Both the position numbers and the translations under genes were made by a program. Of a stretch of 60,000 bases of DNA, positions 1-13,036 are shown piece after piece. Origin of the DNA: Hydractinia symbiolongicarpus (taxonomy: Eukaryota; Cnidaria; Hydrozoa; Anthoathecata; Hydractiniidae); the NCBI RefSeq assembly GCF_029227915.1, contig NC_079878.1, positions 21,913,501 through 21,973,500 on the forward strand, in the 5' to 3' direction. The notes under the pieces were generated by a model, which saw only the letters and a list, made by a program, of their open reading frames with translations, made no database searches and was not told the DNA's origin. The first letter of the stretch is position 1. Every line of letters begins with the position of its first letter.

Positions 1-34
1 ATTTTTGTCGCTCGGAAACCCGAGCGACAAAAAT
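1..34. repeat. Perfect 15-bp hairpin with 4-nt loop
   Basis: Positions 1-15 are the exact reverse complement of 20-34, with AAAC between them. The repeat touches the window edge, so it may be the end of a larger inverted repeat or transposon. No function can be assigned. Confidence 0.7.
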
Positions 35-903
35 TCGTTTAATGGAGATAAGCCTTTGGAACCACATAGACATCTAGACAACGCGTTTTTTAATAATTCA
101 TTTTTATGATGAATTTGCTACTTTTTGGATTTTTATTAAAGTATGAATTTTCCTTCGGTAATATTTTTGACGGTAAAATAAGCTTTGTTCTTCAAAATAT
201 ATCAAATAACATTAAATCCAAAGTATTCCACGGAGTGCCATCTGCCATCCAAAATGTCGAGCTTGGCATTAAAAAATATGAATATATAACATCTAGTACT
301 ACCTGTGTGTTAGGTGTTATCATGTACGGTTCTAAAGTTCACAAATATGTTTTCTTCTTCGCATCTTTGACGCTACATTCACATCTGTTGGGCAGCTAAT
401 TTCGATAATTTTGCATGTTTTACGTTATATATTGCATTCAATTTTATTGCGTTAACTGTGTTTCACGTCGTATGCATGTATGTTATGTTCGATAATGACA
501 TAATCTACAAATAGAAGATCACTAACAAAGTAACAAGGCGTTAGCTAAAATACATGTATATACAGTAAATACCAGTAAAAGAAGAAAAAAGTAACAATGA
601 CAAAATGTTTTAGGAATTTTACAATTACAACTTAGTGGAGGGGGTAGCTCTCTATTAAGCACCCTGCAGATACATTTGTTAAGTCTACGAAAAAGGATAT
701 GTGACATGCTCAATGGATTTAACAATTACAGCTACGGCATCAAGGCAGATGAAGCTAAGAACAATTAAACAAGGGATCTTTGTGAACGACGCTGCATATC
801 TTTAAAATTCAGTCTTTTTTTGTTCTTATATATGGAATTTCTCATAAATGCGTTTATGAACAACACAGATGTAAATGAGAAAAACAGCGGCCGCAATTAA
901 AAA

Positions 904-1035
904 TACTAGTCGTTAGCCCGTGGAAAAATCCACGGGTTTGCCCGTCCTTTTTATACCGCATTGCGTGCATCTCGCTACTCGCGCAGCTAAGCTACACTTT
1001 TGCGTGAAAGACAGACAGACAGACGTATACGGGTA
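904..1035 (+). repeat. Dispersed repeat fragment with CCCGTGGAAAAATCCACGGG palindrome and GACA repeats
   Basis: It begins with ACTAGTCGTTAG followed by a 20-bp palindrome and ends near a run of GACAGACAGACAGAC. The same start motif marks elements at 14448-16355 and 32252-32834. The fragment is probably one arm of a TIR element whose other end is lost or not recognised. Confidence 0.55.
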
Positions 1036-3992
1036 TTTTAACATAGATCTTAAGCTTTAAAGAAAATTGATTGAGAATGCATATTCTGAAATGTTTTTAT
1101 CTCATGGTTAAATTTCGAATCAGTTTTATAAGCGATTATTCTCGTATTTTTTAAACCCTCCTAATAAAATACCACGTGTGTATATTCCGTGTTTCCATTA
1201 TATATTATTTGCATTATTTTCGGCCCTGTCCTCTGCGTCTTTTTTGTGTTTTTTGACAAGAAGCACCGGACACGATATTGTAAGACACAACGTTACTTTC
1301 TTGTTTATGGAATTATAACTTTCCGCTCTTTTGTCTCTTTTTTACTAGGTAATCTGAAGCTTATTTTTTTTTAAAAAAAATACTATTACGTATATAAAAT
1401 TCAATTAATTTAGTTTTCAGATCTTCCTGTCTTTATATATTTCATATAATAAAATGCCTATGATCGATAAAAATTTTATTTTTATTTCCATCCTTCTCTA
1501 ATTGGACTAACGATATCATTTTCATAAGATCTATCAGAATTGACATGGTATTCTTTAATCTGAGCTTATCATTGTCTTCTGCTCTTTCTGTCGAATATTT
1601 TGACAGTAACGTGATAAGTTAATAAACCGATTATCACGAATACAATAATCTACAGACTTTTATCGCAGCTTATTGTTGCTGTGCACCTATTTTTTTTTAA
1701 ATATTTTGACGTAGACCACATAATCCCCAAAAATACTGATTAATCGGCTCCGATAACAAAAAGAATAATTAGAATGATTTTCTCAAATACTTAGAATATT
1801 TTCAGAAAAAAGAATGAAGTTAAAAGGTTTAGAAATATTATTTCGCTTTGTTCAAAAAATCTCAAAAAACTAGATTTCAGAATCCTTGCCTTCCTACGAT
1901 TCGTTTATTGTTTCTTATCTCCTTGTTTTTCCAAAAAAAAACTTTTGATGAAAAGTAAATCTTGAATTTCGATTTATGGTTGCGTAGAAACGTTTTTTAC
2001 AGAATCGCAGCCTCTTCTGTGTAATATAACTATAACACAGAATTAGTGCCATCTCAAAATTTGTTTGGCTAAAATTTTTTAAGTTCCAAGTTTTATATTT
2101 ATATTTCTTTTTTAAGGTGTGTCGTTTGTTTTCTTATTTAAGAATTCGCAAAGGAGTATATTAGCATACTCTTTTGTGTGTTAACCTTTCTACTTTATTT
2201 TATCTACCGTTTACTTAAAATATGACAAATTATTGTTTCCATAATAATGCTGAACTGATTAAGAACACAGTAAGAGAATGAAATAATAAGAAGGAAAGTT
2301 ATGGACGTTTTAGTAAAAAACAAAATGTATTTATATTGTCGTATAGTTAATTTGCTTTTATATCCAATGAATAATTTTGGTAAAAAGACACAACTTTGGA
2401 GCTGTTTTTTTATGTGTAATATAAGTTGCGGACGTTTCAAATTGTTTCTTTTTAGTAGTATAACGGTCATTCTCAAAAATAGCACAACCTGAACTTTCCC
2501 ATAGTTTTACCCCTATTGATAAAACCCATTGCCCAAATTTTTCTATTTTGAAATGGTATTCGCTCTGGCTACTAGGTGTGGTAAAAATTCTCCTATAATA
2601 ACGGAATGGGTATAGCGAAATGCAAAAAATGTAGCTATTAAAATTATCTACTGTTGCTTAAAGGATCAAGAAAGTGTTATTCCTTCTTGAAATAAAGGAA
2701 AACAGGACTAATCATGACTAAACACTTCAACTTTTGACAGATTCATAAAGGCAGTTAATCTGAGAGCTTGTTAGAAAAATTTGTCGGGGATTAATCAAAC
2801 CGTACGTCTATTAGAATGTTCATCCTCTTCACGTTGGAAAATTTTTGCTTTGCGGAGATTTTACTGATATTATTGAATGTATGATGATTTCTCGAGAATT
2901 TCGAAATGCTCATGTAATCAAAGGGCTCGCTTTAAAATCTTTCGCTCAAGATAGCTATATACATATACGGCAGTGGTGTAAAATAAAAAAAGCTTCACAG
3001 TGACGTTAATAAAACGTTGTGTGTCGGTTAAATGTCACTGTGAAACCAGAAATTGTTTTAGATGCCATTTCCGTATCCCAAATAAGTTTCACTTGATTTT
3101 GTTTTTATTTTCTTCTATTTTTTTGCTCCAGGACTTTGTATGTTTAATGTTTTAAGCAAAATTTGCTTGGGAATATATGATACATATGTGCACAATTGGC
3201 GTTCTAATTACTTCCAGAAAACCTTAAAATCATGAATCATTGTGTTGAACCATAGTTTCTTTCCTCTTCCTTATTCGGACAGAATAAGTAAAAATATCCG
3301 TTTTTTGGTATTTGTTGGTATTGTTTGTTGGTATTGTATTTGGACAGCACGCACGGTTTTTTATTTACAAATTTCACTTCACGTCAGAACGCTTGCATTC
3401 TGTTAATTTCTGAGCGTTATGTTCTTTGACAACTCATACTTTACACTATAATTTTTACAAGAAACAGATGCAGTAAAGCCGGCAGCGAAACCAAAAACAG
3501 ATATCTGTAATGGAACATCGACACGATCCATGCAGTACTGCTACCGAATCGTGCACGGGTTCCTTAAACTTGTTTATACATAGATTGTATTAGTTCTGTG
3601 TTGCGGTTGCTTGCTCTTCTTCTTTTCATCATGATGGACGCGTTTGTTACCATGGACACATGGAAGAGAAATATATTTTAGGTAAATAAAAAATAAAAAA
3701 TGAATGTCTTTGATGCTGTTCCAACAAAGCGATGTCTTACAAGTTTAAAAATGCCCTTTTAAACGTGTCTTCAAGGCGCATGCGTGAAGACATCTCCTTT
3801 GCAGATGCGAAGCTTCCTCCCGCGGAAACGGAAAGAAACTTCATTTCCTTCTTTCCTGCGCAACGAAGGAAACTTAGCTTCTGATGACTATCAGCGAAAT
3901 TATTATTTTGAAGAAAAAGACAAACTTTTTTAGTTTGCAAGACATGTTTGGTCTTAAACGTCAAGACATCTTCAGTAAATTTAATAGTACGG

Positions 3993-4653
3993 TATAGTAC
4001 AGTGGCTTGTTTGCGCCATATCAAAAATCACTTTGCGAAAATTTTATAAAACCTGTTTTTTGCTCGTTAAAAACACCACTTGTTAAAAAACACCACTTGA
4101 TAAAAGATATTTGCTAACCACTTGATAAAAATTATTTGCTAAGTCTTAAGAAAGTGGCGTGTTATTCGATTGACGTAATTGTTTATCAAAAAATAAATGA
4201 CTGAATAGAAACGAAAGTTCTGCTTTTCACGAATGTAAAGAACTATTAAAGATGGCGAAGAATACGATATATCTCAGGTCACGAGTACCCAACAAACAGG
4301 CTCTAATTTCCTTGTTCGTGTACCTCAAGTTGAAATAATGGATGATAAATTCATTTCCTATTACATCTGTTAAGAAAATGCACACATCCGTGACACTTAA
4401 ATATATTAAAGTATAAGAATACTTTTGGAAATGATACGCTTAGTTATGTCTTGCGCCGAAAACACGTGCTCTATTTTTGATTTGCAAAAATATACTTCAT
4501 ACTTAATTAAATATCAAGTGGCGTTTTTTTAATTTTAAAAATACACTTCATACTTAGTTAAAAACGTAAAACTATTATTTTTGTTAAAAATACGCTTTAC
4601 AAAAATACTTTGAAGTGATTTTTAATATGGCGCAAACAAGCCATCGTACTATA
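3993..4653. mobile_element. Non-autonomous TIR transposon (MITE), about 660 bp
   Basis: The left end starts TATAGTACAGTGGCTTGTTT and the right end is its near-perfect inverse. The inverted repeats match over roughly 45 bp with few mismatches, including GGCTTGTTTGCGCCATAT and AAAAATCACTT. A TA at each edge may be the target duplication typical of Tc1/mariner-like elements. No transposase is present. Inside are short direct repeats of CACTTGATAAAA. The element is absent upstream of gene B. Confidence 0.75.
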
Positions 4654-6839
4654 GCAACAATCAAAATAATTACAATATAAAATAAAAAGATTATTTATGC
4701 AAAATAACTAGGTATACCAAGGGTAAAAACAAAATGCCTACGTGAATATATAATTATGACAAATTAGCAAAAAAATGTGAATACAAAAGACTAAAGGAGT
4801 GGCCTGAATACATTATCCTGATATGTAAAATTACACTTACCCGTTTACACACAAATGCTAGTAACCAGGCTCCTAACCTGTTTGTTAAAGACTGGTTTCT
4901 TCCATCTGATGTGTAAAGCTTCTTTTACACGCAAACCATATTTAGATGAAGCGTAATCTAAAATGGAAAAACAGTTTTCATTATATGCTCTTTTACACGC
5001 ATCTGCAGTGAATGTTTGTGAATATGTGACTATTTATCGCTGCAGTAGATGGCTCAACTAATCGTCCTAACACCAGTGTGTATTTTCTGTATGATATTAG
5101 TCATCGTTCTATATAAACTTATCATGTAGGTGAGAGAGCCCTAATACAAATTTTGTTTTTTACGCCTGTGATATGAAAATACTCCATGCAAACCTTGCTG
5201 ACCTGAACGATAGTGAAAAATTACTTAAAATTGTCTCACACTCTTCCATTCACGATTACGTCCACCGATAACGAAAAATTGAGGCTGTGTTCGTTACATC
5301 GAGACTTTTTTCAGAGAAAAAATAATTTTGTTCGTTAAAAATGTTTTGCTAACGGTTAAAATAAGGAAAAATCTGAGATGAAGTAAACTTTAATTGCGCT
5401 ATTATTCCTGAATTGTGATTATGTCTCTTGTCAACATAGTGCAGAGAAGATATTGAGAATGACGATAGGAGACTAACTGATTGCTTTATCAATCTAATCA
5501 CTTCGTTATCAAAAAATATTTTTACCAAACTTCAGGTCAGGCCATTTTTACGCTGTTCTGATTCATTCGCAAAACTAATATTAAAAAATAAGATTAATCG
5601 GCAGTTTGGACTTTCTAATGCGTTTTTGCTGAAATCCCTAAGGAAAGGATAAACGTAGGTGGGAATATTAAATATTTTGCAGTTAATTATCTTATTGTGA
5701 ATATGAAATTGTGAGCATTAGGAATCGTCAAGACAAGCATAAAGTTAAAAAATAATTATAATCTTTGTTTAAATATTATAAAGTAGACTCTCCGTGTTTT
5801 AAAAGCTTATTCTTGCTATTCTGAAGTTTTGTAGCATAGTACGAAAACAGGTGATAATTTTCTTATGCTGACCTGAAGTAAGTGGAAATTTGTTTTGGCA
5901 ACGTAATATTACCTGTCCTATTGTTTCCCAAAAAAAAAGGGTTATTTTACAAAAAAAGAAATAATAGATAAACGTCATAAAATCTCTCAAATGGGAAACA
6001 GTTTGGGTGAAATATCGTTGAACAGCTGGCAGGTCAGAATGAGTTTTGTTTTATATGTTTCAAATTTGTAAATAATGACAAAAAGGCAAGTACGGTCGAA
6101 AGGTATGGAGAGAATTTCTTCGTCGTCCAAAGTTTTTATTCAGTTCACACGGTATAGTTTAATGCGTGTCTCTTTAAATTCATGAGTTTAATAAATTTAT
6201 AAGTAGAAGAGAGGCTTTATTAACGGCTGGGATTAGCCTGTTGCATTAGGGCGCGTATTGAAATTTTGTAGCAATAAAGATATGTGATAACATACGAAGG
6301 AAGTGTTAGAAACTAGGTCACGACAATACCGCCTCTATAATTTAGCGGTATTTTGTCTTTCCCTGCGCATGATGGCACCGCAAGGAAAGGGACATGTTAA
6401 AAGCAGTATATAAGGACTTTTGAATATTTAATCTTCAATGTGTTTTTTTGTAAAAGCGGTCTTTTGCTAACATGAACATTTTGTATATAATCAATTGATA
6501 AATTAGCAGGCTAGCGTAAGTGCGTCTGCTAATTGATAACGAAGTTTAAGATGTATATTACATTTTTGACTGAATACCTTGTAATAAAAAAATGCCTTGG
6601 GAGTATTTAATTTTACCATAGTAATTAAGCTATCTATTATACCAGTATAAATGTTAAATACAGCTATTTTTTTCACTTATAATGACTAATTTTTAATTCC
6701 GTTAAACTTGCGCAATCTTTGGATATGTTAAAAATATGGATATGTTTGGATATGTTTTCTTTAAATTGCCGCGACTAAAAAGGCATTTTTATTCGGAACA
6801 ACAAATTTAATTGAATCTATTATAAGCTGAATGACTTCT

Positions 6840-7168
6840 CCATTATGTTATCAACGCAAGCTCAAGCCGAACTTTTACAATGTATTATTTATGTATTGAC
6901 TTCAAAAGTACTCATAACTTATAAAGCTTTGAAACTCTTGTAAAGAATCCAGTTTGGTCAAACGTGCAGACCTTCGAGTTCACACAGATCAGAATTTTGG
7001 TTTGATTTGAACTGTAAGCGCATTTCAACATCAAAATAAATGCGTTAAGTTTTGTTAATACGCGCATGCTTTTGTAAATTAATCGGGATTATGTTAATAT
7101 GATTACTCCATGCATATTTTTTAAAGCTTAACAGAGGGAAATCGCTCTGTGAGTTCTTCAAAGCTTAA
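6840..7168 (+). promoter_or_regulatory. Conserved proximal upstream block of gene A, likely promoter and 5' leader
   Basis: This stretch is far better conserved with 39794-40151 upstream of gene B than most intron sequence of the pair. Shared words include ATTATGTTATCAACGCAAGC, CTCATAACTTATAAAGCTTT and TTAATACGCGCATGCTTTT (one base differs in B). No TATA box at a fixed distance can be defined because the transcription start is unknown. Confidence 0.35.
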
Positions 7169-7185
7169 TTTTGTTCTTTAATTAG
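7169..7185 (+). promoter_or_regulatory. Candidate splice acceptor directly before the gene A start codon
   Basis: A pyrimidine-rich tract ending in AG abuts the ATG at 7186, with no spacer. The same arrangement stands before gene B. It looks like a 3' splice site, so the first coding exon is probably joined either to an upstream untranslated exon or to a trans-spliced leader of the kind known from hydrozoans. The sequence cannot decide between these. Confidence 0.5.
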
Positions 7186-10100
7186 ATGAAGCTAAATTAT
7201 TTCGTCTTTGCTTGGATTTCCGTGCTTGTCATCGAGAATGCTGCAGAAGGTACGTCGTCAGATTTCTAACATTACTTTTTGTTACACATTTCACATATTT
7301 TGAAAGGTCCATGTTTACTTATATTCAATAATAATCACATTACACATTTGCAATTCTTCGTTGCCCCCCCTTTTTACACATACAATACTTTTCACTACCC
7401 ATATCCATGATAAAATTTCTTCAATAATGATTTTATATTTATGTACCTTTTTTATTAGAAATAAGTTATGAAGTTGTGTATCCTGAGCGAATTCACTATT
7501 CAAGATCAAGACGAGATTTGTCCACCTTAAATGAGGTAAGATCCGATATTATTTCAGCTGAATAGGCAAGCGTTTTTTACGAAAGTAAAACAAAGTTATT
7601 AAGGAATAACTGCCAAAAAATGAGAAAAACAATCACTAATGATCTTAGGCCAAATTTTCCATTTTAGGCAACATTTCTAGGTTGCTACGCCTGATATAAG
7701 GGAACATAAAAGCTCAGGCATAAAAGAGTTAAATATTTAAAAATAACACTTGTACAGGGATAATATTTCGTCCATTTTTAAACAAGGATGTTGCGATTCA
7801 AAACCATAAAAACATTTCATGAACAATTTAAATTTCGTTGATGTATTTTCTGATGAAAAATACCAGTTTATACCTGTGTATTGTTGTCGTTAAGGCTTGT
7901 TAAGACGATTTTTTCTTGCAGTGTAACGCAAATAAAGAAGAATAATTAGCATTTAAGCAGCGTTTCCATTTTACATTATCTTGCAATACGTTCATGCACG
8001 TACGATTAATGTCTCGATAATCCATTAATTTCTCTGTAACATTAAGAATTTCTTCGCACCAGGAAGAACGAAACAATGGTGTATTGTTATAAAGTTGTTT
8101 TTTGCTAATTTTTTTAATGTATAATACTGTTTCATACCTGTGTTTTGTTGTCGTTATTTCTTCTTTTTTTGGTTATTTTATGTCTTTTTTCTCTGACAAT
8201 CTAAAACGCAACAAGCGATCGCACAAATTGCAGTTTTTTCAGGTATAAGAAAAGGGTCTACGTCAATACATCTGTTGACATATAATTTCTCCCAAAAATT
8301 TTATTTCACACGTGTATCTAGGATTATTTGTTCTTGTTTTTTTAAAAAAGAAATAGTTTTCTGTCCTAGTATACCATGAATACAATTTTCCCATGGCATA
8401 TAATACAAAGTTTTAATCATCAATCAACCGTGATCCACAAACAAAAAATGCTCTCCTTATTAAACCAATTTTAATATTTTAGTTGCATAGTCAAAATTTA
8501 TCAGTATTGGCAATATTAAAGATCGAGGTCATTGCTAAGAATCAATAGCTATGCATTTGCCGCAATGCCTCAATGCGAAGTTTCTATAAGGAGTATAATA
8601 TGCGATTAGGCATAGCCTCCAAAGCATACTTGTGACTTTTTGTAATAGCTTAAAAACAGGTGTTACCAACATTGAAACAAAAGTGGTAGCAACATTGAAA
8701 CAGAAGTAGTAGCAACATTAAAAATATTCCCTTCATAAAGATTTGTTCCCATGTCTTTTTTTCTTTCTTTGGTATTCTCAAATTCGTGTCTAACTTAAGA
8801 TTCGTAAGTACGATTGTTTGAGTCACCTGTAAATAAATACAAAATACTTTTTTTTGAAGGTGCACATAGGCTTTAAAAGAAAAGCTTTATTGATAGCAAC
8901 CTTTACAGCACTACTCGTATTGAAACTTCGTACTGAGTTTTGTCGTAACTTCCGATGGAAGATTAGCGCAATAGGCCAAGTTGATATCCTTATCGTATAA
9001 ATAGATGCTTTTCAATAAATAATTTGCAATGCATTATCTTGACTTTTGTGATCCTTTTTAAAAAGACAGTTGTAGTTGCTTTGTTTTAAGAAATTTGTTT
9101 AAAAATAAAACCAGCTAATTCTAAGTACATTTGTTCATTAAAAATCTGCAAGTTAAAAAATAGTGCTTTATTGCTGGATTTTTCTGTTTTCGCTTGGGTT
9201 TCAGAGACACGAAATCATCCCATGCGATTGCACTTATGTATCGAAAAGAGTAGTGTCAATTAAAAAGTCCAAATCAAGAATGGAAATGATCTAAAATCAA
9301 GAATCAATACTCAACGCACTTTCACGTCCCGTTAGATTTACAAATAGTCGTAATATGTTTTAGTAGTAAAAAGGACGAGCGATCAATTTAGTACCTTTTG
9401 TCAAACAAATTTATTGTACATTTAAATCTAGTACGCTTGCGTCATTCAAAACGTACGATATTGTTAGATGCGTGCTACCTTCTCATATTTTTTTAGAGAA
9501 AAGACTTGTATATTACTATTAATTATTTATTATTTGAGTATTTATTATTACTTATTACTATTAACAAAGATCAGCTATAACATCAAAAGGAAGTGTTGCC
9601 AAATAGGTCACGATAATCCCTATTAACTTAAATGTTGTTCAATGCTTTACCCGCAGTGCTTAGATCTTTTTAATCCTTTTTAAAATCTCAGTTCAAGGCA
9701 AAGTTCCCTGTTAAAAATATAAAAGTCTAAATATCTTTTTATAGAGTAATTAATGTAATTAATTAAGAAGTGACTATGAAAAAAGAAATCGTCGTTCTCG
9801 AAGTTGTCAATTAAGAAAACACATCGCGTACATGAAGAATGTTGTCGGCACTGCTTTTTTCACATACAAGCGTGCCAATGAAAAAAAGCAAAATGACTTA
9901 TTCATGCTAAACATACTTCTCGATATTGTAGATAACTTTTAACAGCTTACCAGGATTAGCACACCATTCATGTAGAAAAGATTACATTAACGTAGATGGT
10001 ATAAGCTCCTTTATGAGTTAATTGCCTATGCCATAAAAGAAAAATCATTTTGCACTGCTATAATAGCTTTTTACCGTGTCTTAATTTTGTTTTGTTTTTT

Positions 10101-13036
10101 AGATTTCAACTACTGTCACGACATTTTTCAGAATTGAAACGATTTGTGCTCACTCCTTTTATAAAAGCACCACAAAATTTTGGCTATGGCTCAGTGTTGG
10201 CTAAGATTCTCTCTTTTACAGAGTCAACTGTTTCTTACTTGTTAATTATCCTTTTTTTGCTTGAGGAGGCCAAATTCCATGTTCTCTTGTTCAGTTTGGT
10301 GCGCTGAAATTCACGTTCGTTGTTGAGTAAAGTTTACAGAAAAGTCTCTGGTACAAATCTCAGTCGCTTGTTTTTTTTTTACTCTCTGTTAATTTATTTA
10401 CACATTTCAGGCCAGCTGTTATTTAAATGTAGATTTTAGCCTCGTTTTCTGATAAGATGTTACCTATAAGAAGGTGTGTATACCATCCTCCTCTGCTGTC
10501 CCCATCAGAGATACATTAAGAACCTCATAGCTTCAACTATTCGTCCCTTTTTTATGTTGAAAGCCGTAGAACAAATAAATATATTTGTGTTGCCATTGGT
10601 TTGTCTGTAAATCAGTGATTTTATTGTATACTCTACACCTCCCAAGCAGCAGACTGCATGCGCAAGAAGGCAAACTGTATAATTTATAGACAATTTTTAT
10701 ATAATCAACACAAAATTTTGGCTTTGGCTTATTGTTGCTAAAATGCGCAGGCTGAATCTCATTAATTAGATGCAATTAATAATGAAAGCAATAAATGTCG
10801 TCAGGATAAATAAACATTGCTGACACTTCTTCGCTGTTGAATGCTGAATTGAAAAAGTGCAACTAATCTAGAAATAATTTATAACATAACTTTATTTCTA
10901 CTGGGGGTTCCAACAGGCCTAAAACTTCTATTTCTTAAAAGATGTTTAAAAGTGGCATAGCAACCATGTGGCTAACAATGATTCCTAGTAATCAAAATCT
11001 TTGAGTATTGTTTTTGCACACCTTCCGAATTTTCCCCGTTATGTGTTATCATAAAAACAACAATACAGGAATCCTTTTCACACACTAGCCAGTTCAGTTG
11101 ATTTAAGCAAATAAAGACATCATAAAAAAACTACTGAAATCAAATAATATGTAACCAGGGAATCAATATCTTTTATCTCGTTATATATTCTTGCCAAGTT
11201 TAAGAAAGACGACTTGAACCACCCCAAAATTATTTGAGGTTGAATACAATTTTTTACCCAGAAAGGCCAGTGTAAGGAAGATTAAATGAAAAACAAAATG
11301 TTGTAGCTAGCATGGAAAATTTTATCAATGAAGGATATGTTAATAATGACAGTGATAAATGTTATTGTTTGTAACACACGTTACTTTACGTTTTTAATTG
11401 TATTACAAACGAAGAAAACAACCAGTTTATTTGTTGCAATGTCTTGCGAAGTAAGACGTTCGAAAACAGAAAGGTCAATTTAATTTTTTATTAATATTAT
11501 TGGATTAATATATATGGATATACTTATCGGATATATTTATCCATAGGATCAGCATGAAGATTCTGCAACTTACCACATCAAAGCAAAGCATAAGGACTAC
11601 ATTATTGATTTAAAGAAGCATTCGTAAGTACCTTTACATTCATACTGATGGCAAAAACAAAAATAACAATTTAATAAACTGGCGGCTGTTTTTATTACCA
11701 ACTTAAAAACATTTATTTAGGGGCATTCATCCTGGATCAATCTTGCTTCGAACATTTGATGATGATGGACTTGCTGTGCATAATGATGTCAGTATAATTT
11801 AATTTCTATACTTTTTTTAAAAAATAAACAATTTTTCATATGCAATATGCTCTGCGTCATGTCAAAACATTGAGTGTAGTTTAGATTGAATAACATTTTC
11901 AATGTTAACTTGCAAGTAATACACAAACAATGACAAGTAAAGAAAGTAAATAAAGTACTAGCCTACTGTACTACTCGATTATCGCATTTGATATACACGT
12001 TGTACAATGTGTTTAATAACTAGTTAGTCGAAAAGAGCATGTGCTCAGTGTTGTAGTTTTTAATATTCAAAACAACCAAAATATTTTTAATCTGCTACTT
12101 ATTTATCAATAATTCGTTTCATATTTTTTCTACTCTATTTCATAGCATACGCCTGAGAATTGTCATTACGAAGGAACAATTCGAGGAATAAAAGATTCTG
12201 CCGTGACCATAAGTACCTGTAGACGTGGGCTAACGTATGAAGACTTTTTTTCTTTAATTAGTAATGTACCCTAACCATCTAGAGAAGGGCACATTAGGAA
12301 CAGATTAAAATCGCTTCACGTAGATATTTAAGAATTGTGTTCTGTGAAGTTTCTTTAATCACAAACGGGGAAAATTTACAATAATTAAGGTGTACTTAAA
12401 TAAGAAGAGGTGCATTTTAGGCTTCTATCTATAATTGATGCTTATCTATATATTGGTTCTGAACTGATAAAAGTTTAATTTAGGGGTAGTTTGGATGACG
12501 GTGAACATCGATTTGACATAGAGCCAAATGTGAGCAGTTTTATTTAACTTAAACAAATGTGTGTTTACTAGATGTATTGTTAAAAATTTACTCTTTTCCT
12601 GAACTATCTTCACAGGGTGTTGACGGCAGTCATAAATTTTACAATGTTGATGATGAAATTGACAGCATAAAAGAAAAGTTACTGAAGCGATCCTACCCTG
12701 GTAAGACTGGTTAGTTAGAATTTCTGGTATACATCAGCATTGTGACATTAGTTTTCATTCCTCAATTATTCATTAAGCGTTTTTACAAGGCATTTTCTGT
12801 AACTTTTCTAACTCTCTTTATTTAAATTCTTGACAAACAGACTGGGATGGAAAGGGTGAGTAGTGGGGCAGGAGATAAAATACAGGTGAAATCGCATCAA
12901 GAAGATAATTGTAATAAATAACAAACATGGAAGCTTTCATTATTTAGATCATGAAAATGTAAACAACGACTTTGAGGGCGAGAAGTATAGCGAGAAGTAT
13001 AGCGAAGTCAAAAAGAAGAGAGAGATAGCGAATTTG
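7186..13036 (+). CDS. Gene A exons 1-8: signal peptide and ADAM propeptide (residues 1-198)
   Basis: Exon 1 starts MKLNYFVFAW, a basic N-terminus followed by a hydrophobic stretch ending near residue 21, typical of a signal peptide. Exon 2 carries a dibasic RSRRD site (residues 37-41). Exons 3-6 encode the reprolysin propeptide fold: YHIKAKHKDYIIDL, then ENCHYEGTIRG and STCRRGLTG, which match the conserved CHYxG and SxCxGLxG motifs of ADAM prodomains. Exon 8 ends with a short repeat (EKYSEKYSE) and a basic KKKR site at residues 190-193, the likely furin cut that frees the protease. The usual third prodomain cysteine (cysteine switch) is not seen between the GLTG motif and this site. Confidence 0.88.

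Larger units (their letters stand above)
1..7185. other. Upstream region of gene A: no convincing gene
   Basis: I see only short, unsupported ORFs here. The region holds a hairpin at the window edge, a dispersed repeat fragment near 904, a TIR element at 3993-4653 and AT-rich DNA. Several parts align with DNA upstream of gene B: about 125-225 with 36720-36825, 3085-3240 with 37296-37540, and from about 5070 to the ATG with 37890-40168. Much of 230-3080 has no partner that I can see. Confidence 0.6.
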
